Virus record (IMG/VR): IMGVR_UViG_3300048833_000078 | Span: 1 to 44,289 of that record | DNA length: 44,289 nt | DNA from: a virus | Strand: one strand, 5' to 3' | Part shown: in pieces, positions 28,505-37,452 of the stretch | Position numbering within the stretch: position 1 is the first letter of the stretch | Layout: every line of letters begins with the position of its first letter | Program-made: the position numbers and the translations under genes | The notes under the pieces: model-generated | What the model was told of the DNA's origin: nothing | Databases searched by the model: none | Seen by the model: only the letters and a program-made list of their open reading frames with translations

Positions 28505-31500
28505 ATGACCGCTGCGCAGATGAAGGCCACGCTCGGGCTCGATGTCTCTCAGTTCGAGACACGCGCCAAGGGTGCGGCCAATACGGCGAAGCAGATGGGC
28601 GCCGAGATTTCGCGTGCGCTCGATGGCTCAAAGGCTTCGGCGCAAGCGCAGGTCAGTGCCTTCGAGCAGCTGCGCGCATCGATCGATCCGGCCTATGCTG
28701 CCACGCAACGCTATGCGCAGTTGCAGAGGCAGATTTCCGGCTACGTCGATGCCGGTGTCGCGAGCCAGCGCACTGCAAACATGATGCTCGAGCAGGCCGC
28801 GGCGAAGTACCTTGGGGTCGCAACTGCGGCGCAGAGAGCAGAGGTAGCGCAGCGCGAAGCGGCTCAATCGATCGCGCTTGCCACTGGGAACTACCAGTCA
28901 CTGCGGGCGTCGATCGATCCGGTCTATGCAGCCAGCAAGCGGTATGAGCAGGCGCAAGAGGCCGTGAATGCAGCGCTGGCCGCAGGTGTCATCAAACAGG
29001 AAGAGGCCAACAGGGTGCTGCAGCTCGCGGGTCAGCGCTATTTGGCGTTTGAACCGGCGACCAATGCTGCGACGACTGGCTTGGCCAAGTTCACCCCCGC
29101 GATCACCAATGCTGGCTTCCAGGTGCAAGACTTCGCGGTGCAGGTGGCAAGTGGTCAGTCGGCCATGGTCGCCTTTGCGCAGCAGTTCCCGCAGCTGATG
29201 GGCGTCCTTGGCTTCAGCGGCAAGTTGGCGCTGGCCGGCGCTGCCATTGGCACGATCGCGGCTGTGGCTTTTGCCGTGGTTCCGAAGATGTTCGACATGC
29301 GCGATGCCGCCGAAGTCACGGGCGAAGCGATCGACCGGCTGTCAGAGGCTGTCGCGAACTACAAGCGATACACCGATCTGGCCAATGGATCGTCTGCTGA
29401 GATGACGGACCGCTTCGGCATCATGGCGGGCCAGATCGGCCGGACCTCGGAGTTCCTTGCCAAGATCGGTCGCGTCGAGGCCGTGCAGGCCATGGATGCC
29501 GCAGTAAAGTCGCTGTCGGAATCGTTTGGTGGCCTTAGCACGAAGCTGGTCTATGGCACTGGCGGGTTCTTCTCTCAAGGCGGGGTGATGCAGGAATGGC
29601 AGCGCACGCTGATCAACCTGCAAGAGGAACTTGGCCTCACTGACGAGCAGGCCCAGGCGGTGATGCTGTCGCTTGCAAAGTTTGGCGAAGCGGACGGCGT
29701 ACAGGCGCAGATTGCCGCCGCCACGGATCTCAGCGCGACCTTTGAGCGGGTCTTCGGCAGCATCGAAAAGGTTCCGGCACCCCTTCTGGCGGTGGCCAAG
29801 CAGGCCGGATTGATCGCGTTGGAGGCAGGTGACATTGCGGATGAGGGCGCTCGCGCTGCGGCGGAACTGCAGAAGCAAAAACAGTCCTCCGCAGATATGG
29901 TCGCCCAGTACATGGCGCAGGCCGACATGGCCAATGCGATTGCCAGCCATGGCGCCGAGAGCGCACAGGTCGAGGACCTGAAGCGTCAGGCGGCGATGCA
30001 GACTGCCGAGGAGTACATCAGGCAGAACAACCTCTCTGGCGACCTGGCTCAGAATGTTCGGAACAGTGCGCTTGCCGCATTTGATGCCCAGATTAACGCC
30101 GCGAACGCTGCCAATGCCCTGCGGGATGCCGAAGCTGCGGCGCGTGGGCTCGCGGCCGCGATGGCCGCAGCTGCCGGATTCTCCGCAAATCTCGACAATG
30201 GCGTCGTTGTCTTGCAGGCGAAGCTTGACGCCCTGCGAAGTGGTGCGAATGCGGCCAATGCTGCAACGGTAGCAGGGCTGAAGCTCGAGGCCGCAGCGAT
30301 CCGGGACCGCGCCCTGGCTGCGGGTGAGGACAGGCTGATCGCTGTTGCGCGGTACGGTACCGACATGGCCCAGATCGAAACGCAGGAAAAGCTGCTCGGC
30401 CAGATCGAGGCGCAGACCGAGGCGAACCGCGCCAGCGGCGGGGCCAGCAAGGCGGCCGCGTCCGAAGCCAGCAAACTGACTGAGGAGTTGGATAAAGAGG
30501 CGCAGAAGTGGCGCGAGACCCTCGATCCGATGGCCAAGTACACGCGTCAGATGGAGGAGCTGAAAAAGCTGACCGGCCGTCTGTCGCAGGAAGAAATGTC
30601 AGCTGCCATCAAGAAGTTGAATGGCGAACTTGCGGATAGCCTGCCCATGGTCGGCGACCTTGCGAACGCCTGGGCAGATTTCGTCGTGTCGGGCGGCAAG
30701 GACATCGAGGGCCTCGGTGATCTGTTCAAGGGCGTCCTGAAGCAGATGATCGCCGATGCAGCCAAGAACCAGATCATGCTTTGGATCAAGCCAGAGGTGG
30801 CGGCGGCTGGAGTTCCAGGGGCATCCGGTGTCGCTGGTAGTGGGTCTGGTGGTGCAGGCGGGATACTTGGCAGCCTCGGCAACGTCTTCGGCAAGGACTC
30901 TTGGCTGATGACGGGGCTCAACAGCGGCGAGGGTATTCTCGGCACGATCGGCGGATGGCTTGGCGCGGGCAGCGGCACTGCGGGCGCGGCCAGCGGGATC
31001 ATGGGCGCGCTTGGTAGCCTCGGGTCGATGATGGGCACCGTGGGCGCGATCATCGGCGGCATCGGCATGGTGGTGTCGCTTGGCAAGAAGCTGTTCGGTC
31101 GCGAGCTGAAGGATACCGGGATCAGCGGCGTTTTTAGCGGCTCGGGTTTCTCGGGATCGTCCTACAAGTATTACAAGGGCGGCCTGCTGCGCTCGGACAA
31201 GACCTCTTACGAGGCGCTTGACCCGGTGGTGCAATCGACCATCGGCGCGGCCTATGGCGATCTGCGCAAGAGCGTGAAGGGCATGGCGGGCGTGCTCGAT
31301 CTCGGGACCGATGCGATCAAGAACTTCTCCTACGAGTTCAAGATCAGCACCAAGGACATGACCGAAGAGCAGGCCTTGCAGGCGCTGCAGGACGAGATGG
31401 CAAAGGCTGGTTCCGGCATGGCTGAGCTGATCCTCGGGACCAAGCGCTACACCGAGGCAGGCGAGACGGCGCTGGACACGCTGACCCGGCTGTCTTCCAG

Positions 31501-33250
31501 CCTGACCGCGGTGCGCCAGGTTGCGCTTCTGCTGGGCCACACCTTCGACATGGTGGGGCTGCGCGGTGGCGATGTGGCGTCGAACCTTGCCAAGGCCTTT
31601 GGCGGCGCCGAGTCCATGGGCACGGCGGTGCAGGCCTATTGGCAGACCTTCTACACCGATGGCGAGCGTATCCGCACGCTGACCCGCCAGACCGCGCAAG
31701 AGCTGCGCAAGATGGGCGTGTCGATGCCCCGGACCCGCGAGCAATACCGCGCCCTGATCGAAAGCCTCGACCTCTCGGACAAGAGTTCGCACAAGCTCTA
31801 TGCCACGCTGATCGGCCTGTCGGGCGCCATGGACCAGATCCTGCCGACCGTGTCGAACTTGACGCGCGAGATGGAACGGCTGCAGGGCAGGGTGGTCACC
31901 ATCATGGACAAGATCGCGACCGGCCTTGCCGAGGCGATCCGGGCCAATCAGGCGGCGGCCGGTGAATGGCGCAAGGCTGGTGACGGCATCCGCGACTATC
32001 TGGACAAGCTGCGCGGCACCGCCTCGGCGCTGATCTCGCCCATGCAGGCGCGGTCCTACAACCAGATGAAATGGATGACGACGCTTGCCTCGGCGCGGGC
32101 GGGTGATCTGACGGCCGCCGGTAACCTGACCGGTGCGGCTGGCAATTATCTGGACAGCGTCAATGCGACGGCCGGCACGCGCCTCGAGGCAGCCCGGGCG
32201 CAGGCCCGTGTGGCGGCCTCTCTCGGCCTTTTCGCGAACAAGACCGAGACGCAGGCCGACAAGCTGGATCGCATCGCGACCATTCAGGGGCGGCAGCTTG
32301 CGCTGATCGAGCGGCTGCAGGCGCTGATGGATGCGGGCAAGACGATCAGCGCCGAGCAACTGGACCTGCTGCGCACCCAGCTGGGCGATCTGGATCGCAA
32401 GATCCTGCGCGTCAACGTGGCCGGGTTCGAGGGTGCCACCTCGCTGTTGCCCAAAGGCCAGATGCAAAGCCTTCGCACGGCGCTGGACGATCTGCGCGAT
32501 GCCATCCTTGCGGAAACCGCGCGCCAGAAGCATGAGGCATCGGTCACCAAGCTGAACGCGCTGGTCGGCAACCTGACGAAGAACAAGAAGGGCAACGTCT
32601 TTGTCGATGACAAGGATCTGTCTCGGATGGCGCGCATCGCCGGGATCGATGCCGATGGCCTGACCGCCAATCAGCTGCGCAAGCGGCTGGTGAACTTCGA
32701 CGGCGGCGACCTGCTGAAAGGCACGGTCTACGATCCGACCGGCTCGAAGGAACAGGCCTATCTCGATCGGCTGCGCGGACCTCGCAATACCACAGGCCCG
32801 GAGCCTCAGTGGGCCGAAGGGCTGCTCGGCTTCTGGCAGAAGATCTACAACAACCCGAACATCACCGTCGAAGACATCATGCGGGCATCCAAGGGCGGCA
32901 CGCCGCTCTCGGAAATTCCCGGCGCGCTTGAGGTCGAGAAGGTCAAGAAGAAGGTCAAGAAGTTCGCCGATGGCGGCTATCACGCCGGGGGCCTGCGCTT
33001 GGTCGGCGAAGAGGGGCCCGAGCTGGAAGCGACCGGCCCGTCGCGGATCTACAGCGCCAGCCAGACCCGCAACATTTTCGACATGACCGGGCTCATGCGC
33101 GAGTTCCGGGCCATGCGCGAGGAACTGACGCAGATGCGCGAAGAGAACCGGCAGCTCGGTCTCGCGCTCGCCGACAACACCCGCAAGACGCAGCGGATCA
33201 TGCAGCAATGGGACCAGAACGGTATCCCGTTGCAGGAGGGAACCCCGTGA
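28505..33250 (+). CDS. Tape measure protein
   Basis: 1581 aa, the largest gene. It sets tail length and forms the inner tail core. Two related N-terminal blocks (residues about 53-105 and 129-181) each have L-R-A-S-I-D-P-[AV]-Y-A-A, a helix and a final Y-L. Hydrophobic, Gly/Ala-rich segments lie around residues 235-265 and 815-870 and may insert into the host membrane on DNA entry. The C-terminus has the typical F-A-D-G-G-Y-H-A-G-G-L-R-L-V-G-E-E-G-P-E module. GAGG lies 7 nt before the ATG at 28505. It overlaps the next gene by GTGA. Confidence 0.95.
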   Translation: MTAAQMKATLGLDVSQFETRAKGAANTAKQMGAEISRALDGSKASAQAQVSAFEQLRASIDPAYAATQRYAQLQRQISGYVDAGVASQRTANMMLEQAAAKYLGVATAAQRAEVAQREAAQSIALATGNYQSLRASIDPVYAASKRYEQAQEAVNAALAAGVIKQEEANRVLQLAGQRYLAFEPATNAATTGLAKFTPAITNAGFQVQDFAVQVASGQSAMVAFAQQFPQLMGVLGFSGKLALAGAAIGTIAAVAFAVVPKMFDMRDAAEVTGEAIDRLSEAVANYKRYTDLANGSSAEMTDRFGIMAGQIGRTSEFLAKIGRVEAVQAMDAAVKSLSESFGGLSTKLVYGTGGFFSQGGVMQEWQRTLINLQEELGLTDEQAQAVMLSLAKFGEADGVQAQIAAATDLSATFERVFGSIEKVPAPLLAVAKQAGLIALEAGDIADEGARAAAELQKQKQSSADMVAQYMAQADMANAIASHGAESAQVEDLKRQAAMQTAEEYIRQNNLSGDLAQNVRNSALAAFDAQINAANAANALRDAEAAARGLAAAMAAAAGFSANLDNGVVVLQAKLDALRSGANAANAATVAGLKLEAAAIRDRALAAGEDRLIAVARYGTDMAQIETQEKLLGQIEAQTEANRASGGASKAAASEASKLTEELDKEAQKWRETLDPMAKYTRQMEELKKLTGRLSQEEMSAAIKKLNGELADSLPMVGDLANAWADFVVSGGKDIEGLGDLFKGVLKQMIADAAKNQIMLWIKPEVAAAGVPGASGVAGSGSGGAGGILGSLGNVFGKDSWLMTGLNSGEGILGTIGGWLGAGSGTAGAASGIMGALGSLGSMMGTVGAIIGGIGMVVSLGKKLFGRELKDTGISGVFSGSGFSGSSYKYYKGGLLRSDKTSYEALDPVVQSTIGAAYGDLRKSVKGMAGVLDLGTDAIKNFSYEFKISTKDMTEEQALQALQDEMAKAGSGMAELILGTKRYTEAGETALDTLTRLSSSLTAVRQVALLLGHTFDMVGLRGGDVASNLAKAFGGAESMGTAVQAYWQTFYTDGERIRTLTRQTAQELRKMGVSMPRTREQYRALIESLDLSDKSSHKLYATLIGLSGAMDQILPTVSNLTREMERLQGRVVTIMDKIATGLAEAIRANQAAAGEWRKAGDGIRDYLDKLRGTASALISPMQARSYNQMKWMTTLASARAGDLTAAGNLTGAAGNYLDSVNATAGTRLEAARAQARVAASLGLFANKTETQADKLDRIATIQGRQLALIERLQALMDAGKTISAEQLDLLRTQLGDLDRKILRVNVAGFEGATSLLPKGQMQSLRTALDDLRDAILAETARQKHEASVTKLNALVGNLTKNKKGNVFVDDKDLSRMARIAGIDADGLTANQLRKRLVNFDGGDLLKGTVYDPTGSKEQAYLDRLRGPRNTTGPEPQWAEGLLGFWQKIYNNPNITVEDIMRASKGGTPLSEIPGALEVEKVKKKVKKFADGGYHAGGLRLVGEEGPELEATGPSRIYSASQTRNIFDMTGLMREFRAMREELTQMREENRQLGLALADNTRKTQRIMQQWDQNGIPLQEGTP

Positions 33251-34140
33251 ACATCATGGAACCTGTGACGGTGGCCGAGGCTAACATGGTCTCGTCCAAC
33301 GTCCCGGAAACCGACCATGCCGCGTGGTCGTCGGCCACGACCTATGCCTTGGCTGACCGGGTGATCCGCAATCACCGGGTCTATGAGAGCGTGCAGGCCG
33401 GAAACACCAACCACGATCCGCTGACCGATGCGACCAGCACTTGGTGGCTCAATGTCAGTGCCACCAATCGCTGGAAGGCTTTCGATGGCGGGCTCTCCGA
33501 CCCTGCTACGCAGGCAGGGGACATCGTCTATACCCTGAGCTTCTCGAAGACCGCCGACTGCGTGGCGATCTTCGGGTTGGATGCGGCCGAGGTCCAGTTG
33601 AAGGTGACCGACCCCGTCGAGGGCGTGATACATGATCAGACCTATCCGCTGATTTCCAGCGAAGAGGTGCATGACGGCTGGACCTACTGCTTTGCGCCCT
33701 TCACCTTCTCCACCGACCTGATGGTGCGATCACTGCCGATCTACAGCGGCTGCGATCTGGAGGTGACGGTCTCGTCTACCGGCACGACCAAGGTCGGCGA
33801 GATCCTGATCGGGGATGACCATTACATCGGCAAGACGCTGGTCGATACGGCCATCGGGCTGCAGGACTATTCGGTCAAGGAACGTGATGCCTGGGGCGCG
33901 ATGCAGATCGTGGAACGCGGCTTCACCCGGACGGTGGATTACCGCTTTGCCTTCGACACGACCGATGCGCGCCGGATCCAGCGGATCATGTCGCGCATCC
34001 GGGCACGGGTGGCCGTGTTCAGCGGCGGCGATGGTGCCGACCAATACGGGGTGACCATCCCCGGTTTCTACAAGGATTTCAGCGTCCCACTGACTACCAA
34101 CGTCAGCTTCGGGTCGCTCGAAGTCGAAAGCCTCATCTGA
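33247..34140 (+). CDS. Distal tail protein with carbohydrate-binding-like domain
   Basis: 297 aa. A region near residues 25-60 (W-S-S-A-T-T-Y-A-L-A-D-R-V, H-R-V-Y-E-S-V-Q-A-G-N-T-N-H-D-P, W-W-L-N-V) resembles short carbohydrate-binding modules found in tail proteins, with a W-x-x-x-x-x-Y start and a W-W. The rest is beta-rich. The GTG start has AGGAGGG upstream and overlaps the tape measure stop. It may form part of the baseplate or bind the cell surface. Confidence 0.72.
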   Translation: MNIMEPVTVAEANMVSSNVPETDHAAWSSATTYALADRVIRNHRVYESVQAGNTNHDPLTDATSTWWLNVSATNRWKAFDGGLSDPATQAGDIVYTLSFSKTADCVAIFGLDAAEVQLKVTDPVEGVIHDQTYPLISSEEVHDGWTYCFAPFTFSTDLMVRSLPIYSGCDLEVTVSSTGTTKVGEILIGDDHYIGKTLVDTAIGLQDYSVKERDAWGAMQIVERGFTRTVDYRFAFDTTDARRIQRIMSRIRARVAVFSGGDGADQYGVTIPGFYKDFSVPLTTNVSFGSLEVESLI

Positions 34141-34150
34141 AAGGTGACCT

Positions 34151-34867
34151 ATGCCCATCACGCCGCCGCCTGACACGCCCAGCAGGACAAACCCGGCCAC
34201 GTTCAGCCCGAGGATGGACGCCACATTGGCGTGGTTCCCCGTCTTCGTTGACGAGTTCAATACCGATCTGCCTTTGCTCGGGCGCATGTTCGTCACCTAT
34301 GGCGGCACGGCAAACGCCGTCACGCTGACCGGTGCGCTGCCTGCCGACGCAAGCAGCATCCCGACAGGTGCGCAGGTGCGGTTTCGCGCCACGGCGGCCA
34401 ATACCGGCGCGACCACAATCAACCTCGATGGCCGGGGAGCGGTCGCCTGCCGGACGATCACCGGCGTCGCACTGCCAGCCGGGTACATCCGCACCGATGT
34501 CGACACCCTCGCCACCTTTGACGGCACCTATTGGGTGCTGGATCGCCAGATCGAGCGCGGCAGCAATGCCAATGGTGAGTATGTTCGCTTTGCGGATGGA
34601 ACCCAGATTTGCACCCACGCGATCACGGGGTCCGCGACGACCACGGCGTCGGGCTCGATCTATACCAGCGGCGACGACACTTGGACTTTCCCGGCCGCTT
34701 TCGCCTCCACCACCGGGCTGGCCTTTGCCGGTACCTCAAACTTCGTTGGTCGGTGGCTCAATATCTATGCCGCAACCACCACGACCGCGACGATCCGGCA
34801 GTTCAACGCCTCATCGAACGCGAGCACACCGACGCTTCGCTTGCTCGCCATCGGCCGCTGGTACTGA
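34151..34867 (+). CDS. Tail fibre-like protein (238 aa)
   Basis: 238 aa, with a beta-rich repetitive composition (T-L-T-G-A-L-P-A-D, G-A-T-T-I-N-L-D-G-R-G, Y-W-V-L-D-R-Q-I-E-R) and a C-terminal T-F-P-x-A-F region. AAAGGTGACCT precedes the ATG. The pattern L-D-G-x-x-x-V-x-x-x-x-I-T/S is common in fibre proteins that bind or display receptor-binding domains. Confidence 0.72.
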   Translation: MPITPPPDTPSRTNPATFSPRMDATLAWFPVFVDEFNTDLPLLGRMFVTYGGTANAVTLTGALPADASSIPTGAQVRFRATAANTGATTINLDGRGAVACRTITGVALPAGYIRTDVDTLATFDGTYWVLDRQIERGSNANGEYVRFADGTQICTHAITGSATTTASGSIYTSGDDTWTFPAAFASTTGLAFAGTSNFVGRWLNIYAATTTTATIRQFNASSNASTPTLRLLAIGRWY

Positions 34868-34879
34868 GGAGATCCCCAC

Positions 34880-35476
34880 ATGCGCATCCAATTCTCTCCC
34901 ATCTTCGCCGATGGAACGCTTTCGCTTGCCCGTGAGGGCGATACGCTTGTCATCGATGGCGAGGCCTTTGACTTCTCCCAGCTGGCCGAGGGCCATGTTC
35001 TGCCCCGCGCCGCGGTGTCCTGCGCCATGGTCGCGTCGGACGTCACACGGCAGAATGGCGAGATCGTCCTGACGCTGATCCTGCCCCATGGCGCCGATGC
35101 GGACGAGGCCGTCCGCTTCCCGGCGCCGGTCGATCTGCTCGAGGATGGCCCGGTGATGGCGCCTGGCCTGACCCCGCCGAACGAGGCCACGACGATCGGG
35201 GATATCGACTGGCCGCAGGCCTACAACCCCGGCGCGCCGGTTGTCCCGGCCGAGGTCAGCCGGTTTCAGGCGCGCGCGGCGCTGCATATCGCGGGGCTGC
35301 TTCCCTCGGTCGAGGCGGCTCTTGCTGCGGCTGATCCTCTGGCGCAGATCGCCTGGGCCGATGCGCAGGTGTTCCGCCGCGACAGCCCGACCATCGCTGC
35401 CCTTGCTGCGGCCATCGGCATGACCGAGGCGCAGATCGATGCCCTGTTCATTCAGGCGGCGCAGATACAGGCTTGA
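34880..35476 (+). CDS. Tail-associated protein, possible fibre assembly factor
   Basis: 198 aa. A beta-rich N-terminal region (residues 1-90) is followed by a Pro-rich linker and helical C-terminal part (residues 130-198, F-Q-A-R-A-A-L-H-I-A-G-L-L and A-Q-I-A-W-A-D-A). GAGGAGATCCCC precedes the ATG. A rho-independent terminator lies 26 bp after the stop, so it ends the tail operon. Confidence 0.65.
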   Translation: MRIQFSPIFADGTLSLAREGDTLVIDGEAFDFSQLAEGHVLPRAAVSCAMVASDVTRQNGEIVLTLILPHGADADEAVRFPAPVDLLEDGPVMAPGLTPPNEATTIGDIDWPQAYNPGAPVVPAEVSRFQARAALHIAGLLPSVEAALAAADPLAQIAWADAQVFRRDSPTIAALAAAIGMTEAQIDALFIQAAQIQA

Positions 35477-35501
35477 CGCGCCACGACCGTAACGACCATT
35501 C

Positions 35502-35522
35502 ACCCGCCGCTGGCGGGTTTTT
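35502..35522 (+). terminator. Rho-independent terminator of the tail operon
   Basis: ACCCGCC (35502-35508), loop GCT, GGCGGGT (35512-35518), then a run of T (35518-35522). A tight, GC-rich stem plus T tract 26 bp after the last tail gene. Confidence 0.85.
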
Positions 35523-35550
35523 CTATGCGAACGAGACGAGCGGGGCAGCG

Positions 35551-35901
35551 GTGAGTGACTTCCAGACGATATTCAGTGAGCGCGGGCTGATCCTCGCGGT
35601 ATTCGGGGCATTGGGCGGCGCGGTTCGATCCGCCGCCCTCAAGACGACCTGGCGCGAGGGAATGCGGGTCGTATTCATCGGCAGCGTGACGGCGTTCTGT
35701 GTCGGGGCCTTCGGGCCGCAGCTGCTCAAGCCGTGGCTCGGCGAGTTGCCCGAGAACGGCCCGAGTAGCGGCACCCTCGGGATGCTCTGCGCCTCTGCCT
35801 TCTTTGTCGGCCTGTTGGCCGTGACCATCATCGAGAGGCTCGCCTCGGGCAAGCCGATCCTTGCCAGGGAGGATGAACCGGATGAAGCAGCGGGGAAATG
35901 A
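35551..35901 (+). CDS. Three-TM holin-like membrane protein
   Basis: 116 aa with three hydrophobic segments: residues about 12-28 (L-I-L-A-V-F-G-A-L-G-G-A), 40-58 (V-V-F-I-G-S-V-T-A-F-C-V-G-A-F) and 78-98 (L-C-A-S-A-F-F-V-G-L-L-A-V-T). The charged C-terminus is typical of class I holins, which time lysis by forming membrane holes. The GTG at 35551 is chosen because the frame's earlier TTG start lies upstream of the terminator. Confidence 0.72.
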   Translation: MSDFQTIFSERGLILAVFGALGGAVRSAALKTTWREGMRVVFIGSVTAFCVGAFGPQLLKPWLGELPENGPSSGTLGMLCASAFFVGLLAVTIIERLASGKPILAREDEPDEAAGK

Positions 35902-36043
35902 GACGCAGGGCGCCGCCAAGCCCATCCTGCGACGACCAAAGGCCAGCCCCTGCGAAGACTTCTGGCACACGCTCGCGGTCGGGGTGCCGATCGCGGGACT
36001 GCTTTTCCTGATCCTGCCGGGGCTGTTCGCGCTGATCCTCTGA
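35882..36043 (+). CDS. Small single-TM protein of the lysis module (53 aa)
   Basis: 53 aa with a basic, polar N-terminal half and one TM segment at the C-terminus (residues 33-53, V-G-V-P-I-A-G-L-L-F-L-I-L-P-G-L-F). GGGAGG lies 9 nt before the ATG at 35882. It overlaps the holin-like gene. A holin partner, antiholin or spanin-like role is possible but unproven. Confidence 0.65.
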   Translation: MKQRGNETQGAAKPILRRPKASPCEDFWHTLAVGVPIAGLLFLILPGLFALIL

Positions 36044-36060
36044 AAGATCAGCGCGTTCTG
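36028..36060 (+). terminator. Perfect 10-bp stem hairpin overlapping a stop codon
   Basis: CGCGCTGATC (36028-36037), loop CTCTGAAA, GATCAGCGCG (36046-36055), then TTCTGTTC. The stop codon of the gene before lies in the loop. It marks the left edge of a compositionally different block. Confidence 0.62.
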
Positions 36061-36093
36061 TTCAACAAACCTTAAACTGAAAGGCTATGATGG

Positions 36094-36231
36094 CTACTTC
36101 TTCGGTGGGCTCGGAGGCTTTGCCGGTGGCGTGGGTGGTTTGGGTGGCGGCGGCTTCCCGCTATCCGAAATTGATTGGCCGCTTCTATTGCCGCCATATC
36201 CCTTGGTGACAGGGTCGGGTGGTTTAACCAT
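36094..36231 (-). CDS. Possible Pro/Lys-tailed short protein (45 aa)
   Basis: 45 aa, beginning MVKPPDPVTKGYGGNRSGQS and ending in a Lys/Pro repeat tail. The sequence looks protein-like, but no Shine-Dalgarno sequence is seen and the plus strand here is glycine-rich and open as well. Kept at low confidence. Confidence 0.3.
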   Translation of the reverse strand: MVKPPDPVTKGYGGNRSGQSISDSGKPPPPKPPTPPAKPPSPPKK

Positions 36232-36262
36232 GATTTCATCAATTCTAAGTGGAAGGTTCGAT

Positions 36263-36721
36263 ATGCATAACAGCGAACTTTTGATTCGAGAAATGCTCAA
36301 CCGTGCGGATATGCGCCTTCAGGCGCAGCAGACCATAGCCCTCGCTGCGGACGCGAGGGCTATGCAGTTCGTTGCGGCTTGCGTGGCCGGCGCTGCGCTG
36401 ATCGTGACACTAGGTGGCGACCACCTAGACTGGCATCATCACGCCGTGGCTGGAATGCTAACCATCGCCGCCATTTGTGCGCTGTGGGCGGCGCGGCCAT
36501 TGAAGTGGCAGGCGCCGGGGATGCAGCCGTCAGCGTTCTATGATGACATATCCGGCAATGTGCCAATTGCAGGCGTCCAGATGGAGTTGAGCCGACACCT
36601 TGAGGCGAGCATTGCCACAAATGAAGAGATCCTTGGCGAAAACGCCAATTCGCTCCGTTTGGCTGCGGTGTTCGCAGTCTTGGCTCCGGTGGTTGGCGCT
36701 ATAGTTGCGATGGCGATTTGA
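36263..36721 (+). CDS. Membrane protein with 2 TM + soluble + 1 TM topology, cargo gene
   Basis: 152 aa. An N-terminal helix (E-L-L-I-R-E-M-L-N-R-A-D-M-R-L-Q) and A-D-A-R-A-M-Q-F precede TM1 (about 36-52) and TM2 (about 58-77). A soluble segment of about 50 residues leads to a C-terminal TM3 (about 132-151, L-A-A-V-F-A-V-L-A-P-V-V-G). This topology resembles SLATT/Pycsar-TM type effector membrane proteins, though no diagnostic motif is seen. GGAAGG lies 8 nt before the ATG at 36263. It sits beside a toxin-antitoxin pair and may act in superinfection exclusion or abortive infection. Confidence 0.66.
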   Translation: MHNSELLIREMLNRADMRLQAQQTIALAADARAMQFVAACVAGAALIVTLGGDHLDWHHHAVAGMLTIAAICALWAARPLKWQAPGMQPSAFYDDISGNVPIAGVQMELSRHLEASIATNEEILGENANSLRLAAVFAVLAPVVGAIVAMAI

Positions 36722-36733
36722 TAGTCGCATCGC

Positions 36734-37081
36734 TCAAGTGGCGATGTCGTCAATATCGACACCCAAGGCGCTGGCCAGCGCTTTCATGGTGCTGAGGCGC
36801 GGGTCGATCTTGCCGCCCTCAATGTCGCTGAGGGTGGCGGGACGGATGCCCGCTTTCTCAGCCAGCTCGGCCTGGCTCAGGCCCGCAGACTTGCGCCAGG
36901 CGGTCAGAGGGTGAATTTCACCGGCGATCATTGCGGTCGCCAGGTCGGCAGCCATGTGAGGGCCGTCACTGCCAGCGGCGCGGGCAAGGGCGGCATCGCC
37001 CGCATCCTCGATCAGGTTGCGGTATTCTTCGGCGGTCAAAACGACCATGGGAGCGCCGGAGGGGGTGGTTGCGTGGTTCAT
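36734..37081 (-). CDS. XRE-family antitoxin (HigA-like)
   Basis: 115 aa. The C-terminal HTH (residues about 64-115: T-A-W-R-K-S-A-G-L-S-Q-A-E-L-A-E-K-A-G-I-R-P-A-T-L-S-D-I-E-G-G-K-I-D-P) is a clear XRE fold. The N-terminal part has M-V-V-L-T-A-E-E-Y-R-N-L-I-E-D-A as a toxin-binding-like segment. It follows the toxin gene with a 7-bp gap (toxin first), the HigBA order. It should neutralise the toxin and repress the shared promoter. Confidence 0.85.
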   Translation of the reverse strand: MNHATTPSGAPMVVLTAEEYRNLIEDAGDAALARAAGSDGPHMAADLATAMIAGEIHPLTAWRKSAGLSQAELAEKAGIRPATLSDIEGGKIDPRLSTMKALASALGVDIDDIAT

Positions 37082-37088
37082 GCTGTCC

Positions 37089-37325
37089 TCAGTCGTAGAC
37101 TTCTCTGCGGTGGGCGATCCGGACGACCAGAATGTCGCCCTCGATCTCGAAGATGGCGCGCCAATCACCGTGGCGAAGGCGATAGTAGGGCTCGCCGACC
37201 AGTTTCTTGACGTCGCCCGTGCCAGTAGCGGCGAATGCATTCAGCTTTGCGACCAGCGCCGCAACGTCCTTCTTCGGCATCTTCCGAAGGGCTTTCGTCG
37301 CGGCGTTGGTGAAGTTGACTTGCAT
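37089..37325 (-). CDS. RelE/ParE-family toxin (HigB-like)
   Basis: 78 aa, full family length. It has K-A-L-R-K-M-P-K-K-D-V in the N-terminal helices and the core Y-Y-R-L-R-H-G-D-W-R-A-I-F-E-I, then I-L-V-V-R-I-A-H-R-R-E-V-Y-D. The Arg and terminal H-R-x-x-V-Y pattern matches mRNA-cleaving RelE-like toxins that act at the ribosome. Paired with the XRE antitoxin, it should stabilise the prophage or respond to infection. Confidence 0.87.
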   Translation of the reverse strand: MQVNFTNAATKALRKMPKKDVAALVAKLNAFAATGTGDVKKLVGEPYYRLRHGDWRAIFEIEGDILVVRIAHRREVYD

Positions 37326-37341
37326 CTGACTATCCGTTCTT

Positions 37342-37403
37342 GCGTATGCATGTGATACGCTATGGCGGATTATAAGTCAACACAGTAATACGCAAAAGCG
37401 TAT
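37342..37403. promoter_or_regulatory. Operators of the toxin-antitoxin promoter
   Basis: Two inverted repeats share the arms GCGTAT/ATACGC: GCGTAT-N7-ATACGC (37342-37360) and ATACGC-AAAA-GCGTAT (37388-37403). They lie within 80 bp upstream of the toxin start, where the antitoxin would bind for autorepression. Confidence 0.72.
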
Positions 37404-37413
37404 GAATAAAGCG

Positions 37414-37438
37414 GCCCCGCCATCGTGCGGGGCTTTTT
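37414..37438 (+). terminator. Rho-independent terminator upstream of the endolysin
   Basis: GCCCCGC (37414-37420), loop CATCGT, GCGGGGC (37427-37433), then TTTTT. It ends just 15 bp before the endolysin ATG, so it marks the right edge of the cargo block. Lysis gene expression must pass it. Confidence 0.85.
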
Positions 37439-37452
37439 CATTGGAGACTGAC

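Noticed and set aside
30599-33208. 869-aa minus-strand open frame inside the tape measure gene
   Set aside because: No domain and His/Arg/Gln-rich composition typical of GC-rich antisense frames; the tape measure is certain.
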